This document shows positions 44,332 through 51,445 of a stretch of 64,000 nucleotides of DNA, one piece after another (within the stretch, counting starts at the first letter, position 1; every line of letters begins with the position of its first letter). The notes beneath the pieces were generated by a model. The model was not told where the DNA came from and ran no database searches. It saw only the letters and a list, made by a program, of their open reading frames with translations. This stretch comes from an uncultured Lachnospiraceae bacterium (lineage in GTDB: Bacteria > Bacillota > Clostridia > Lachnospirales > Lachnospiraceae). A program made the position numbers and the translations under genes. Location of the stretch: NCBI GenBank assembly GCA_944376125.1, contig CALWBQ010000016.1:1-64000 (forward strand). Direction: 5' to 3'.

Positions 44332-45738
44332 ATGAATCAGACGAATTTTGATGTGATCATTATCGGTGCCGGTCCTTCCGGGATTTTCTGCGCCTATGAG
44401 CTGATGCGGAAGCATCCTGGTATGCAGATCCTGATGATTGAGAAGGGGCGTCCCATTGAAAACCGGGTCTGTCCCAAACGGAAGACGAATGTGTGCGTAG
44501 GATGCAAGCCCTGTTCTATCACTACAGGTTTTGCCGGGGCCGGAGCCTTCTCCGACGGAAAGCTGTCCCTGTCCCCCGATGTGGGCGGTACGCTCCCGGA
44601 TATCCTCGGTTACGATGAAGCCCTGCATCTTATCCAGGAATCTGACAGCATCTATCTGAAATTCGGCGCTGACACCAACGTCTACGGCATCGATAAGCAG
44701 AAGGAAATCGAAGACATCCGCCGGAAGGCGATACAGGCAAACCTGAAGCTGATCGAGTGCCCTATCCGCCATCTGGGGACAGAAGAGGGCTACAAAATCT
44801 ATACCCGGCTTCAGAAACATCTTCTTTCGGAAGGTGTTCACATGGAGTTCCTAACTATGGTACAGGATATTCTGATTGAGAATGGCCGGGCCTACGGAGT
44901 GGTGACCGACAAGGGCGAGACGTACTATGGCAAGGAAATTGTAGCCGCTATCGGCCGTGAGGGCTCTGACTGGTTCAGCCACATCTGCAGCAGCCACGGA
45001 ATTGAGACGCAGGTGGGAACGGTAGATATTGGCGTCCGGGTGGAGGTCCGGGACGAAGTAATGGAATTCTTAAACAAGAATCTGTATGAGGCTAAGCTGG
45101 TTTACTATACTCCTACCTTTGACGATAAAGTGCGCACCTTCTGCACCAATCCCTCCGGAGAAGTGGCCACAGAGTACTATGAGAACGGTCTGGCCGTAGT
45201 AAACGGCCACGCCTATAAATCGAAAGAATATAAGACGCACAATACCAATTTTGCCATACTGGTATCCAAAAACTTCACAAAACCCTTTAAGACTCCCATT
45301 GAGTATGGCAAGCACATCGCCCAGCTCAGCAATATGCTCTGTGACGGCAAGATACTGGTTCAAACTTTCGGAGACTTCCAGAGAGGCCGCCGCACCACGG
45401 AGGAGCGCCTCTGCCGCAACAATCTCATACCGACCCTGAAGGATGCCGTTCCCGGCGACTTGTCACTGGTCTTCCCTCACCGGATCATGGTGGACATCAA
45501 AGAGATGCTCCTGGCTCTGGATAAGGTCACACCAGGCATCGCCAGTGATGAAACCCTTCTCTACGGCGTGGAAGTAAAATTCTATTCCAATAAAGTAGTC
45601 GTAAACCGCGACTTTGAGACCAGCATCAGAGGGCTAAGGGCCATTGGGGACGGTGCCTCTGTCACCAGGGGGCTGCAGCAGGCATCCGCCAACGGCCTCA
45701 GCGTGGCCAGAAGCATCTTAAAAACTTTTGCCTCCTAA
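44332..45738 (+). CDS. Uncharacterised NAD(P)/FAD-dependent dehydrogenase under purine-riboswitch control
   Basis: The 468-residue flavoprotein resembles the COG2509 dehydrogenases. The FAD dinucleotide fold is VIIIGAGPSGIFCAYEL (about 8-24), with the acidic end of strand 2 at MIEKG. The cysteine cluster C47-x7-C55-x2-C58-x2-C61 (CVGCKPC) could hold a metal or Fe-S centre. GFAGAGAFSDGKLSL follows, and the C-terminal FAD motif is AIGDGASVTRGLQQASANG. No signal peptide or membrane segment is seen. AGGAG lies seven nt before the ATG. The purine riboswitch and attenuator directly upstream imply induction by guanine or a related purine, hinting at a role in purine metabolism or in disposing of excess purine. 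The reaction is not known. Confidence 0.85.
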   Translation: MNQTNFDVIIIGAGPSGIFCAYELMRKHPGMQILMIEKGRPIENRVCPKRKTNVCVGCKPCSITTGFAGAGAFSDGKLSLSPDVGGTLPDILGYDEALHLIQESDSIYLKFGADTNVYGIDKQKEIEDIRRKAIQANLKLIECPIRHLGTEEGYKIYTRLQKHLLSEGVHMEFLTMVQDILIENGRAYGVVTDKGETYYGKEIVAAIGREGSDWFSHICSSHGIETQVGTVDIGVRVEVRDEVMEFLNKNLYEAKLVYYTPTFDDKVRTFCTNPSGEVATEYYENGLAVVNGHAYKSKEYKTHNTNFAILVSKNFTKPFKTPIEYGKHIAQLSNMLCDGKILVQTFGDFQRGRRTTEERLCRNNLIPTLKDAVPGDLSLVFPHRIMVDIKEMLLALDKVTPGIASDETLLYGVEVKFYSNKVVVNRDFETSIRGLRAIGDGASVTRGLQQASANGLSVARSILKTFAS

Positions 45739-45758
45739 AAGCTGTGAAATCTTCGTAC

Positions 45759-45806
45759 AAAAAGGCCGGCAGGACACCCCCCTGGGGAATCCAGCCAGCC
45801 TTTTAT
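45759..45806. terminator. Bidirectional terminator between the FAD gene and the lipoprotein gene
   Basis: AAAGGCCGGC and GCCAGCCTTT form the outer stem (one mismatch) with CAGG/CCTGG pairing inside. A-rich and T-rich flanks allow use from both convergent genes. Confidence 0.7.
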
Positions 45807-45835
45807 CATTTCTGAACCGCGCTCTCTGCTTTTCT

Positions 45836-46168
45836 TTATTCTGCTGCGTCAGTTTCTGCCTCTGCTGCAGTCTCCTCTCCGGAAGCCTCTGCGCTTGACT
45901 CTTCCTCAGAAGCCTCTGCCTCAGTGGTCTCCTCCTCAGAAGCCTCCGCCTCAGTGGTCTCCTCCTCGGAAGCCTCCGCCTCGGTGGTCTCTTCAGCAGT
46001 GGTAGTCTCCTCCGCAGTCGTCTCTTCAGCGGTGGTAGTCTCCTCCACAGTCGTCTCTGCTGCAGTGGTAGTCTCCTCTGCACCGCTTCCTCCGCATCCA
46101 GTCAGCACAGAAGCAGCCAGCATTGCGCTGATCACAGCTGCGGTCATAGTCTTGGTCATCTTTCTCAT
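45836..46168 (-). CDS. Small acidic Glu/Thr-repeat lipoprotein
   Basis: The product has 110 residues from ATG 46168, with AGGAGAG six nt upstream; a frame 19 codons longer lacks a site. The N-terminus MRKMTKTMTAAVISAML leads to the lipobox SVLTGC, so the mature protein should be lipid-anchored at the Cys near residue 24. Everything after GGSG is low complexity: stretches of E-E-T-T-T-A and three copies of a ten-residue unit EEETTEAEAS. Net charge is strongly negative and no Lys or Arg follows the lipobox. No enzymatic domain is present. It could be a surface spacer, a cation buffer or a decayed substrate-binding protein leader; I do not know. It is a single-gene unit. Confidence 0.75.
   Translation of the reverse strand: MRKMTKTMTAAVISAMLAASVLTGCGGSGAEETTTAAETTVEETTTAEETTAEETTTAEETTEAEASEEETTEAEASEEETTEAEASEEESSAEASGEETAAEAETDAAE
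45901..45990 (-). repeat. Three 30-nt tandem repeats inside the lipoprotein gene
   Basis: Units at about 45901-45930, 45931-45960 and 45961-45990 each encode EEETTEAEAS and differ at only one to three bases. Flanking sequence has shorter GAAGAGACTAC-type repeats. Near identity at DNA level implies recent slippage or duplication, so copy number may vary between strains. Confidence 0.85.
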
Positions 46169-46305
46169 AATAATCTCTCCTCTTTTTTGATTTACAAAGA
46201 ATATTTTCTTCGCGGAATCTATCATAGAGAATAATTGTGTTCAATCTGTGACCAATTTATTAAATTAACCTTACAGAAAGTCGAGTTTTCGGCTTTATTG
46301 TCAAA

Positions 46306-46797
46306 TTATTTCCATTGATAATTTCTCAGGTGCCCTTCCAAGGTCATCTGATCAAAGCCATTCTGCCGGAGTGCCTCATATAAAATGACAGCTACTGAGT
46401 TGGAAAGATTCAGAGAGCGGATCTCCCCCCACATCGGAATCCTCACGCAAGTTTCCTGGTGCTCTACCAAAATCTCTTCCGGAATTCCTCTGCTCTCTGG
46501 GCCAAACATAATATAGCAGTCCGGTTCATAGGAAATATCCGTGTACACATTAGGCGCCTTGGTTGTCGCCATATATAGCTTTGCTCCTGGATTTTTTTCA
46601 AGAAAATCGCTGAAGTCGCTGTAAACCGTCACATCCAGCTTATCCCAGTAATCTAGGCCCGCCCTCTTAAGCTGCTTTTCGTTCAGCTTAAAGCCCAGCG
46701 GCTCAATCAGATGGAGACGGGTTCCGGTAGCAACGCAGGTTCTCCCGATATTTCCAGTGTTCGCCGGCATCTCCGGCTCATACAGTACAATGTTCAT
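46306..46797 (-). CDS. trmL: tRNA (cytidine/uridine-34-2'-O)-methyltransferase TrmL
   Basis: A 163-residue SPOUT methyltransferase. The N-terminus MNIVLYEPEMPANTGNIGRT and the knot motifs IMFGPESRGIPEEIL and VRIPMWGEIRSLNLSNSVAV are all conserved. It methylates the ribose of the wobble base in tRNA-Leu isoacceptors. The length is that of a minimal SPOUT domain. Its first 20 nt overlap the 3' end of the aminotransferase gene, so it is translated as the last member of a long minus-strand operon. Confidence 0.95.
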   Translation of the reverse strand: MNIVLYEPEMPANTGNIGRTCVATGTRLHLIEPLGFKLNEKQLKRAGLDYWDKLDVTVYSDFSDFLEKNPGAKLYMATTKAPNVYTDISYEPDCYIMFGPESRGIPEEILVEHQETCVRIPMWGEIRSLNLSNSVAVILYEALRQNGFDQMTLEGHLRNYQWK

Positions 46798-47965
46798 CGC
46801 TGTCCAGCCTCTTAATAAATCGTTCTATTCTGCCCAGAGCCTCTTTTAAACTGTCCAGGGAATACGCGTAGGAGATACGCAGATATCCCTCCCCGCAGTC
46901 TCCGAAAGCGGTTCCAGGCACCACGGCTACCTTTTCCTCCTGCAGAAGCCTGGTAGCAAACTCGTCTGAGGTCATTCCAAAGCGCTTGATGCTGGGGAAC
47001 GTATAAAAAGCCCCATACGGCTCAAAACATTCCAACCCCATCTCCCGAAAGGCGTGCATCAGATAGCGGCGGCGCTGATCGTAGGCTTCCCGCATCTTTT
47101 CTACATCTTCATCACTGTTTTTCAGGGCTTCGATGCCTGCATACTGGCTGGTGGTCGGCGCGCACATGATAGCAAACTGGTGGATCTTCAGCATCTGGGT
47201 CAGGATCGGCTCCGGAGCGCAGGCATACCCCAGGCGCCAGCCCGTCATGGCAAATGCCTTGGAAAATCCGTTGATCAGTACCGTCCTCTCCCTCATGCCG
47301 GGAATCGATGCGATGGTGGTATGGCGGCCTTTGTATGTAAGCTCCCCATAGATCTCATCCGAGATAACGAAAAGATCTTTCTCCATGATAATCTCTGCGA
47401 TGGCTTCCAGATCCTCTTTCTCCATGATGGCCCCTGTAGGATTATTCGGGAATGGGAGGACCAAAATCTTCGTATTGGGCGTCAGTTTCTCCAGCAGTTT
47501 CTCTGGAGTCAGACGGAATTCGTCCTTTGCCTCCAGTTCAATCACCACCGGTACACCGCCGGCAAGGATCGTGCAGGGCACATAGGAGACATAGCTGGGC
47601 TGAGGAATCAGCACCTCCTCACCTCTTCCCGGATTGATCATTGCTCTCAGGGCGATATCGATAGCCTCGCTCCCCCCTACCGTCACCATGATCTCATCTG
47701 TATAGTCGTACATGACGCCGTATTTGCGCTTCTGGTAATGGCCAATCTCGCGCTTCAGTTCCTTCAGCCCTGCATTTGAGGTATAAAATGTTCTTCCCCT
47801 TTCCAGAGAATAAATCCCCTCTTCCCTGATATGCCACGGAGTATCAAAATCCGGCTCGCCTACCCCCAGGGAAATAGCATCCTTCATCTCACTGACAATA
47901 TCAAAAAATTTTCGGATCCCGGACGGCGGGATTTTTACGATTGTTTCGGATAATGGATTTCTCAT
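46778..47965 (-). CDS. Class I/II pyridoxal-phosphate aminotransferase
   Basis: The 395-residue enzyme has the fold-type I aspartate aminotransferase pattern. GVGEPDFDTPWHI lies near the N-terminus, FPNNPTGAIM and SDEIYGELTY in the cofactor domain, and the PLP lysine in NGFSKAFAMTGWRLGY. YLRISYAYS near the C-terminus provides the carboxylate-binding Arg. Substrate is uncertain (aspartate, alanine or aromatic). The AsnC/Lrp gene immediately upstream overlaps by four nt (ATGA). Such pairs are common and suggest amino-acid-responsive control. Confidence 0.93.
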   Translation of the reverse strand: MRNPLSETIVKIPPSGIRKFFDIVSEMKDAISLGVGEPDFDTPWHIREEGIYSLERGRTFYTSNAGLKELKREIGHYQKRKYGVMYDYTDEIMVTVGGSEAIDIALRAMINPGRGEEVLIPQPSYVSYVPCTILAGGVPVVIELEAKDEFRLTPEKLLEKLTPNTKILVLPFPNNPTGAIMEKEDLEAIAEIIMEKDLFVISDEIYGELTYKGRHTTIASIPGMRERTVLINGFSKAFAMTGWRLGYACAPEPILTQMLKIHQFAIMCAPTTSQYAGIEALKNSDEDVEKMREAYDQRRRYLMHAFREMGLECFEPYGAFYTFPSIKRFGMTSDEFATRLLQEEKVAVVPGTAFGDCGEGYLRISYAYSLDSLKEALGRIERFIKRLDSDEHCTV

Positions 47966-48444
47966 AGGCTGATCGGCATCCTTTCATCTTGAGCAGGCTC
48001 TGCAATAACCGTCCCGTGATCTTTATATTTTTTCAGGACAAAGTGGGTTGCTGTGCTGAGTACAGAATCCAGAGTGGAGAGTTTTTCAGAGACAAAAAGT
48101 GCTACCTGGCGCATGGTTTTCCCTTCGATCATAACCGTAAAATCATAACCGCCGGACATCAAAAATACGGAATCTACTTCGCTGTACTGGTAAATCCGCT
48201 CTGCTATCTTGTCAAATCCCATGCCTCTCTGGGGGGTAACCTTGACCTCGATCAGAGCCTGTACCTTTTCCTCGCTGGTATTGTCCCAATTAATCAGCGT
48301 GTGATAACCGCAGATGATATGCTCCTTCTCCATCTCGGCGATCTCATTAGCTACTGCCGCTTCGCTCTCACCCAACAGAATCGCCAGATCCTTCAAGTCG
48401 ATCCGGCTGTTCTTTTCAATCACCGCTAAAATCTTTTCTCTCAT
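47962..48444 (-). CDS. Lrp/AsnC family transcriptional regulator
   Basis: A 160-residue protein with an N-terminal winged helix (about 1-55, IDLKDLAILLGESEAAVANEI) and a C-terminal RAM ligand-binding domain (about 70-150) containing VDSVFLMSGGYDFTVMIEG. Members bind amino acids and assemble as octamers on DNA. The start is one nt after the upstream stop, with AGGAGG overlapping that stop. It is translationally coupled to the aminotransferase gene, its likely target. Confidence 0.93.
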   Translation of the reverse strand: MREKILAVIEKNSRIDLKDLAILLGESEAAVANEIAEMEKEHIICGYHTLINWDNTSEEKVQALIEVKVTPQRGMGFDKIAERIYQYSEVDSVFLMSGGYDFTVMIEGKTMRQVALFVSEKLSTLDSVLSTATHFVLKKYKDHGTVIAEPAQDERMPISL

Positions 48445-48445
48445 C

Positions 48446-49036
48446 CTATTCTCCTCCTTCTATTTGGAACTCAGGCAGAACCCGGTATATTTCATCCGGC
48501 CTCGGCCGTTCCAGGCATCCCGCCTCACCTCTGCACCAAATTTCTTTCGCCGCCCCTGAGCAAACACAGCCAATAACTGTCCCGTCAATTCCCATCTTCT
48601 TTAGCTGTCTCACCAGCCTGCCGCCATTTTCCGCCACCAGAAGGGCACAGCCGGACCAGAGCCTGTAGGGGTTCAGCCCATATCGCTCGCACAGCTCTAT
48701 AGTCTTCTGACGCACCGGAATCGACAGCAGATCAATCGATATCCCCTTTTGGTATGTCCCTGAAAGCGTCCAAAGGGCGGTGAATATACCGCCCTCTCCC
48801 GTCATCTCATATTCTGTCGCTCCAAGAGCTTCCCAATCCTCCCGAGACAGCTCTGCCGCTGAGCGGTCCTCTCTCTGGATCGTTTTGATATAATCGCTCG
48901 TAAACCAGGCCAAAAGTTCCTGCTCTCTGGCATTGGCAATAGCGGCCGCCCCGGTTTCCCCGATATAACCTGCCACTACCAATTCTTCCCCTGGAGCCAT
49001 CCAGCCCAGCCTCTCTCTCTCTGTCCTGCGTATCAT
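48446..49036 (-). CDS. AIR-synthase-like protein lacking the N-terminal nucleotide-binding half
   Basis: The 196 residues resemble the C-terminal (AIRS_C) half of HypE/PurM-like proteins. The opening APGEELVVAGYIGETGAAAIA matches the start of that domain, EGGIFTALWTLSG is the central glycine segment, and ISIDLLSIPVRQKTIELCERYG with GLNPYRLWSGCALLVA is the conserved core. The N-terminal domain that binds Mg-ATP in full-length relatives (about 130 residues) is absent, and the upstream VanW gene overlaps by four nt, so it was not missed through a frameshift. Without that half it cannot be a normal ATP-using enzyme. Function unknown. Confidence 0.75.
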   Translation of the reverse strand: MIRRTERERLGWMAPGEELVVAGYIGETGAAAIANAREQELLAWFTSDYIKTIQREDRSAAELSREDWEALGATEYEMTGEGGIFTALWTLSGTYQKGISIDLLSIPVRQKTIELCERYGLNPYRLWSGCALLVAENGGRLVRQLKKMGIDGTVIGCVCSGAAKEIWCRGEAGCLERPRPDEIYRVLPEFQIEGGE

Positions 49037-50598
49037 CCGGCCGCCCCTGGGCCTTCGGCCCCTGCCCCGTCTGTCGGCGCTTCAGGCTGAGCCGGCGCCG
49101 GCTGGGCAGCTCCGTCCGGGACATCCAGTCCAATACCTGGCCCGTAAACGCTGGGATCCGTCTCCGCCGGAGCGGTCTCTTCCGGCGCTGGATCTGTCGG
49201 TTCCGCCGGGGCTGTCTCTGCCGGCTGGGTTTCCGTGGGAACCATCTCCGGGGGCACCGCCGCAGCGGCGGCCGGCGGTCCTACCCGGTAAACTGCCTTG
49301 GAAGCCATATAAGTATCAGAGTTCAAGAGAGTTCTTTCCACTTCCGCTCCGTCCACATATACAACCTTCCACAGTCTGGAAGTCAGCCCGTTATGGGCAG
49401 ACTGAACTTTTACCCTGGCCCCCGGGGCAAGGGATGGATCTACGATCTCCTGGGGAGCTCCCGCTCCTGTTCTGCTCAGAGTCTCCGACACATACTCCAC
49501 CTTGCGGTTGTCCGGCCTGGTCTCCTTTCCGTATATAGAAAAGGTCAGGGTTCTCCCTTCCGTATATCCCTCTACGTAGATGGGCGTACTGTAATTATTG
49601 GTAATCTTAATATCCTTCACTGTCCCGGCAATTGCTGCATCCATAGATGGCTGGACATACGTGACGATCATGGAATGGTTCTGCCTCTGTGTGATCTCCA
49701 GCTCCGCCTGCAGCGCCGCATTGTACAGAGTTGTCGCGATCTGGCAGACACCTCCTCCGATGCTGTCCACCACCTGTCCGTTTTCGTAAGTCGCTGCATT
49801 CTTATAGCCATTGGCCGCTGTAAATGGCTGAAGGCATTCATAGCCGGACAGAGTCTCGCCAGGCATCAGCACATGGCCGTTGATCTTTCCCGCACCCACC
49901 TGAAGGTTCGTTGCCCGGGCAGATGAACTGCTGCTGAAATCTGTAGAGAATGTCCCCAGAAGATCCTGTATGGTCTCCAGGTCTTCTGTTGTGATCCTCG
50001 GCTCACTTTCTGTCAGTGCAGCCTCCACTTCCACCGCTTCCTCCAGGTCAGCCTGAAACGCTTCCTGAAGAGCCGCGTTGGTCGCCTCAACATCGATCAT
50101 AACCCCCGGCACAGACGGGGTGACCACAAACTCACCGTTCTCCCTGGTAATGGAAGCATCCACCGGTTCCTGCACCAGCCCTGTATATTTGCTCTCAATA
50201 AATGCCCTGACCTTTGCTTCGTCCACAGAGGTCTCCACCGGAATCGTCTCCGGCGTTTTCTTCAGGTCTGCTGTCCTCATATACTGCTGAATCAGGTTGC
50301 TGTTCTGGTACTCATCCAGTGCAGCATCCACCTCATCCTGATTGCTCCAATAAATTCCCAGCTCCCCTGCGGTCGTGTCTGCCCTGTCTTCCCCCATATC
50401 CAGGGTAATCTTTCTGGAAGCAAGACCCGCCACGTAATCATTGACAGCCTGATCTGCTTCTTCTCTCGTCAATCCTCCCAAGCTGCATTCCCCTGCCGAA
50501 AGTCCCTCCGGCAGCCTGGGCTCAGCGGCGGCCGGCGCTGACAGCATCATCGCCAGCATCAGCGCTCCGGCTCCGGCGCCCCAAAACTTTTTTCTCAT
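49033..50598 (-). CDS. Exported VanW family protein
   Basis: The protein has 521 residues from ATG 50598, with GAGG eight nt upstream; a longer frame would overlap the small gene upstream. A signal peptide (about 1-27, ending APAAA) is followed by YoaR-like peptidoglycan-binding domains (about 30-220). The VanW domain (about 225-350) contains MPGETLSGYECLQPFTAANG and DSIGGGVCQIATTLYNAAL. A G5-like segment (about 355-435) follows, then a Pro/Glu/Thr/Ala-rich tail of about 80 residues. VanW proteins occur in vancomycin clusters and widely in clostridia, with unknown biochemistry at the cell wall. The conserved Cys in GGGVCQ is present. Confidence 0.9.
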   Translation of the reverse strand: MRKKFWGAGAGALMLAMMLSAPAAAEPRLPEGLSAGECSLGGLTREEADQAVNDYVAGLASRKITLDMGEDRADTTAGELGIYWSNQDEVDAALDEYQNSNLIQQYMRTADLKKTPETIPVETSVDEAKVRAFIESKYTGLVQEPVDASITRENGEFVVTPSVPGVMIDVEATNAALQEAFQADLEEAVEVEAALTESEPRITTEDLETIQDLLGTFSTDFSSSSSARATNLQVGAGKINGHVLMPGETLSGYECLQPFTAANGYKNAATYENGQVVDSIGGGVCQIATTLYNAALQAELEITQRQNHSMIVTYVQPSMDAAIAGTVKDIKITNNYSTPIYVEGYTEGRTLTFSIYGKETRPDNRKVEYVSETLSRTGAGAPQEIVDPSLAPGARVKVQSAHNGLTSRLWKVVYVDGAEVERTLLNSDTYMASKAVYRVGPPAAAAAVPPEMVPTETQPAETAPAEPTDPAPEETAPAETDPSVYGPGIGLDVPDGAAQPAPAQPEAPTDGAGAEGPGAAG

Positions 50599-50620
50599 AC
50601 CCGATTCCTCACTCCCAAAA

Positions 50621-50719
50621 TCATGCCAAGGCGCCAAGAACCAGCGGAACAACCATTGCAAGCACCAGCAAAATTACGATAACCGCAGATATAATCTTTC
50701 TCGTCTTATTATTATACAT
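50621..50719 (-). CDS. Small single-span membrane protein (32 aa)
   Basis: A 32-residue frame starts with MYNNKTRKIISAVIVILLVL and ends PLVLGALA. ATG 50719 is preceded by AAGAGGTGATTA, a plausible ribosome site. A short basic N-terminus is followed by one hydrophobic helix of about 22 residues, fitting an N-in membrane peptide. It lies 12 nt after the exonuclease gene region and 22 nt before the VanW start, filling an otherwise empty gap within the operon. Too short for standard gene finding. Function unknown. Confidence 0.65.
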   Translation of the reverse strand: MYNNKTRKIISAVIVILLVLAMVVPLVLGALA

Positions 50720-50731
50720 ATTAATCACCTC

Positions 50732-51445
50732 TTATATTTTTCCGTACCGGGACAAAATCTGATCTGTCAGCCGGGACGCTTCATTTCTGGTCAGATACTC
50801 AATTTGCACAGACACGTTTATTTTATGATATTTTATTAAATCATGCAAGCGTTCTTTTTGCCTTTTGGTGGCGGGCTGCTGCCTCTTCACCTTGTACACC
50901 ATAGGACTGGCCTCAAATGCCTGTGGCGACTGCTCCCCGTACAGAGAAATCAGAGTCTGGTACAGTCTGTGGGCCGCTCTTGCATCTGCCTCCGCCCTGT
51001 GGGCTTCCGCATTTTCTATGCCAAAATACCGGCAGGCTGAGGCCAGCGCCTTCTTCTCTTCCGCCGGCATAAATTCCCGGCATAAGGTCAGCGTATCAAT
51101 CCCGTCTTTTTGCCAGTCTTTATCATTGCCCCAGTCGGCTGCCGCCCTCTTCAAAAAACTGTAATCAAACATGATTCGGTGTCCCAGCAGCGGCAGTTCC
51201 CCGCAGAAGTCTTTTACACTTCCGATTACTGTCTCAATGCCGGGAGCCTCCTGCAGCATACTGTCGCTGATCCCAGTCAAATTTCGGATTCTCTCGGACA
51301 GCTCCATCCGCGGATTAACCAGGGTCGAAAATGTTTCTCGTTCTTTCCCATGCTCGATGCGCACCGCCCCAATCTCAATGATCTTGTCCCATTTCGGATC
51401 CAGCCCGGTTGTCTCCAGGTCAATGGCAATATATGAATCAGTCAT
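50732..51445 (-). CDS. 3'-5' exonuclease (DnaQ/DEDDh family)
   Basis: The protein has 237 residues from ATG 51445; the GGAGGG lies 11 nt upstream and a TTG three codons earlier is too close to it. The DEDDh exonuclease occupies about 1-165: YIAIDLETTGLDP (Exo I), GHRIMFDYSFLKR (Exo II) and AHRAEADARAAHRLY (Exo III). The C-terminal 60 residues are basic and may bind DNA. It resembles PolC-type proofreading exonucleases that stand alone in clostridia. It overlaps the upstream radical SAM gene by eight nt. Confidence 0.9.
   Translation of the reverse strand: MTDSYIAIDLETTGLDPKWDKIIEIGAVRIEHGKERETFSTLVNPRMELSERIRNLTGISDSMLQEAPGIETVIGSVKDFCGELPLLGHRIMFDYSFLKRAAADWGNDKDWQKDGIDTLTLCREFMPAEEKKALASACRYFGIENAEAHRAEADARAAHRLYQTLISLYGEQSPQAFEASPMVYKVKRQQPATKRQKERLHDLIKYHKINVSVQIEYLTRNEASRLTDQILSRYGKI

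Noticed and set aside
45901..45990. Three 30-nt repeats as a CRISPR array
   Set aside because: There are no spacers; the repeats are adjacent, in frame and encode a peptide repeat. No cas genes are present.
45924..46190. 88-residue Val/Ser repeat frame opposite the lipoprotein gene
   Set aside because: Repeated codons keep the opposite strand open. The minus frame has a ribosome site, signal peptide and lipobox.
48446..49036. Frameshifted full-length HypE/PurM-like gene
   Set aside because: The region upstream is occupied by the intact VanW gene in another frame, leaving no room for a lost N-terminal half.
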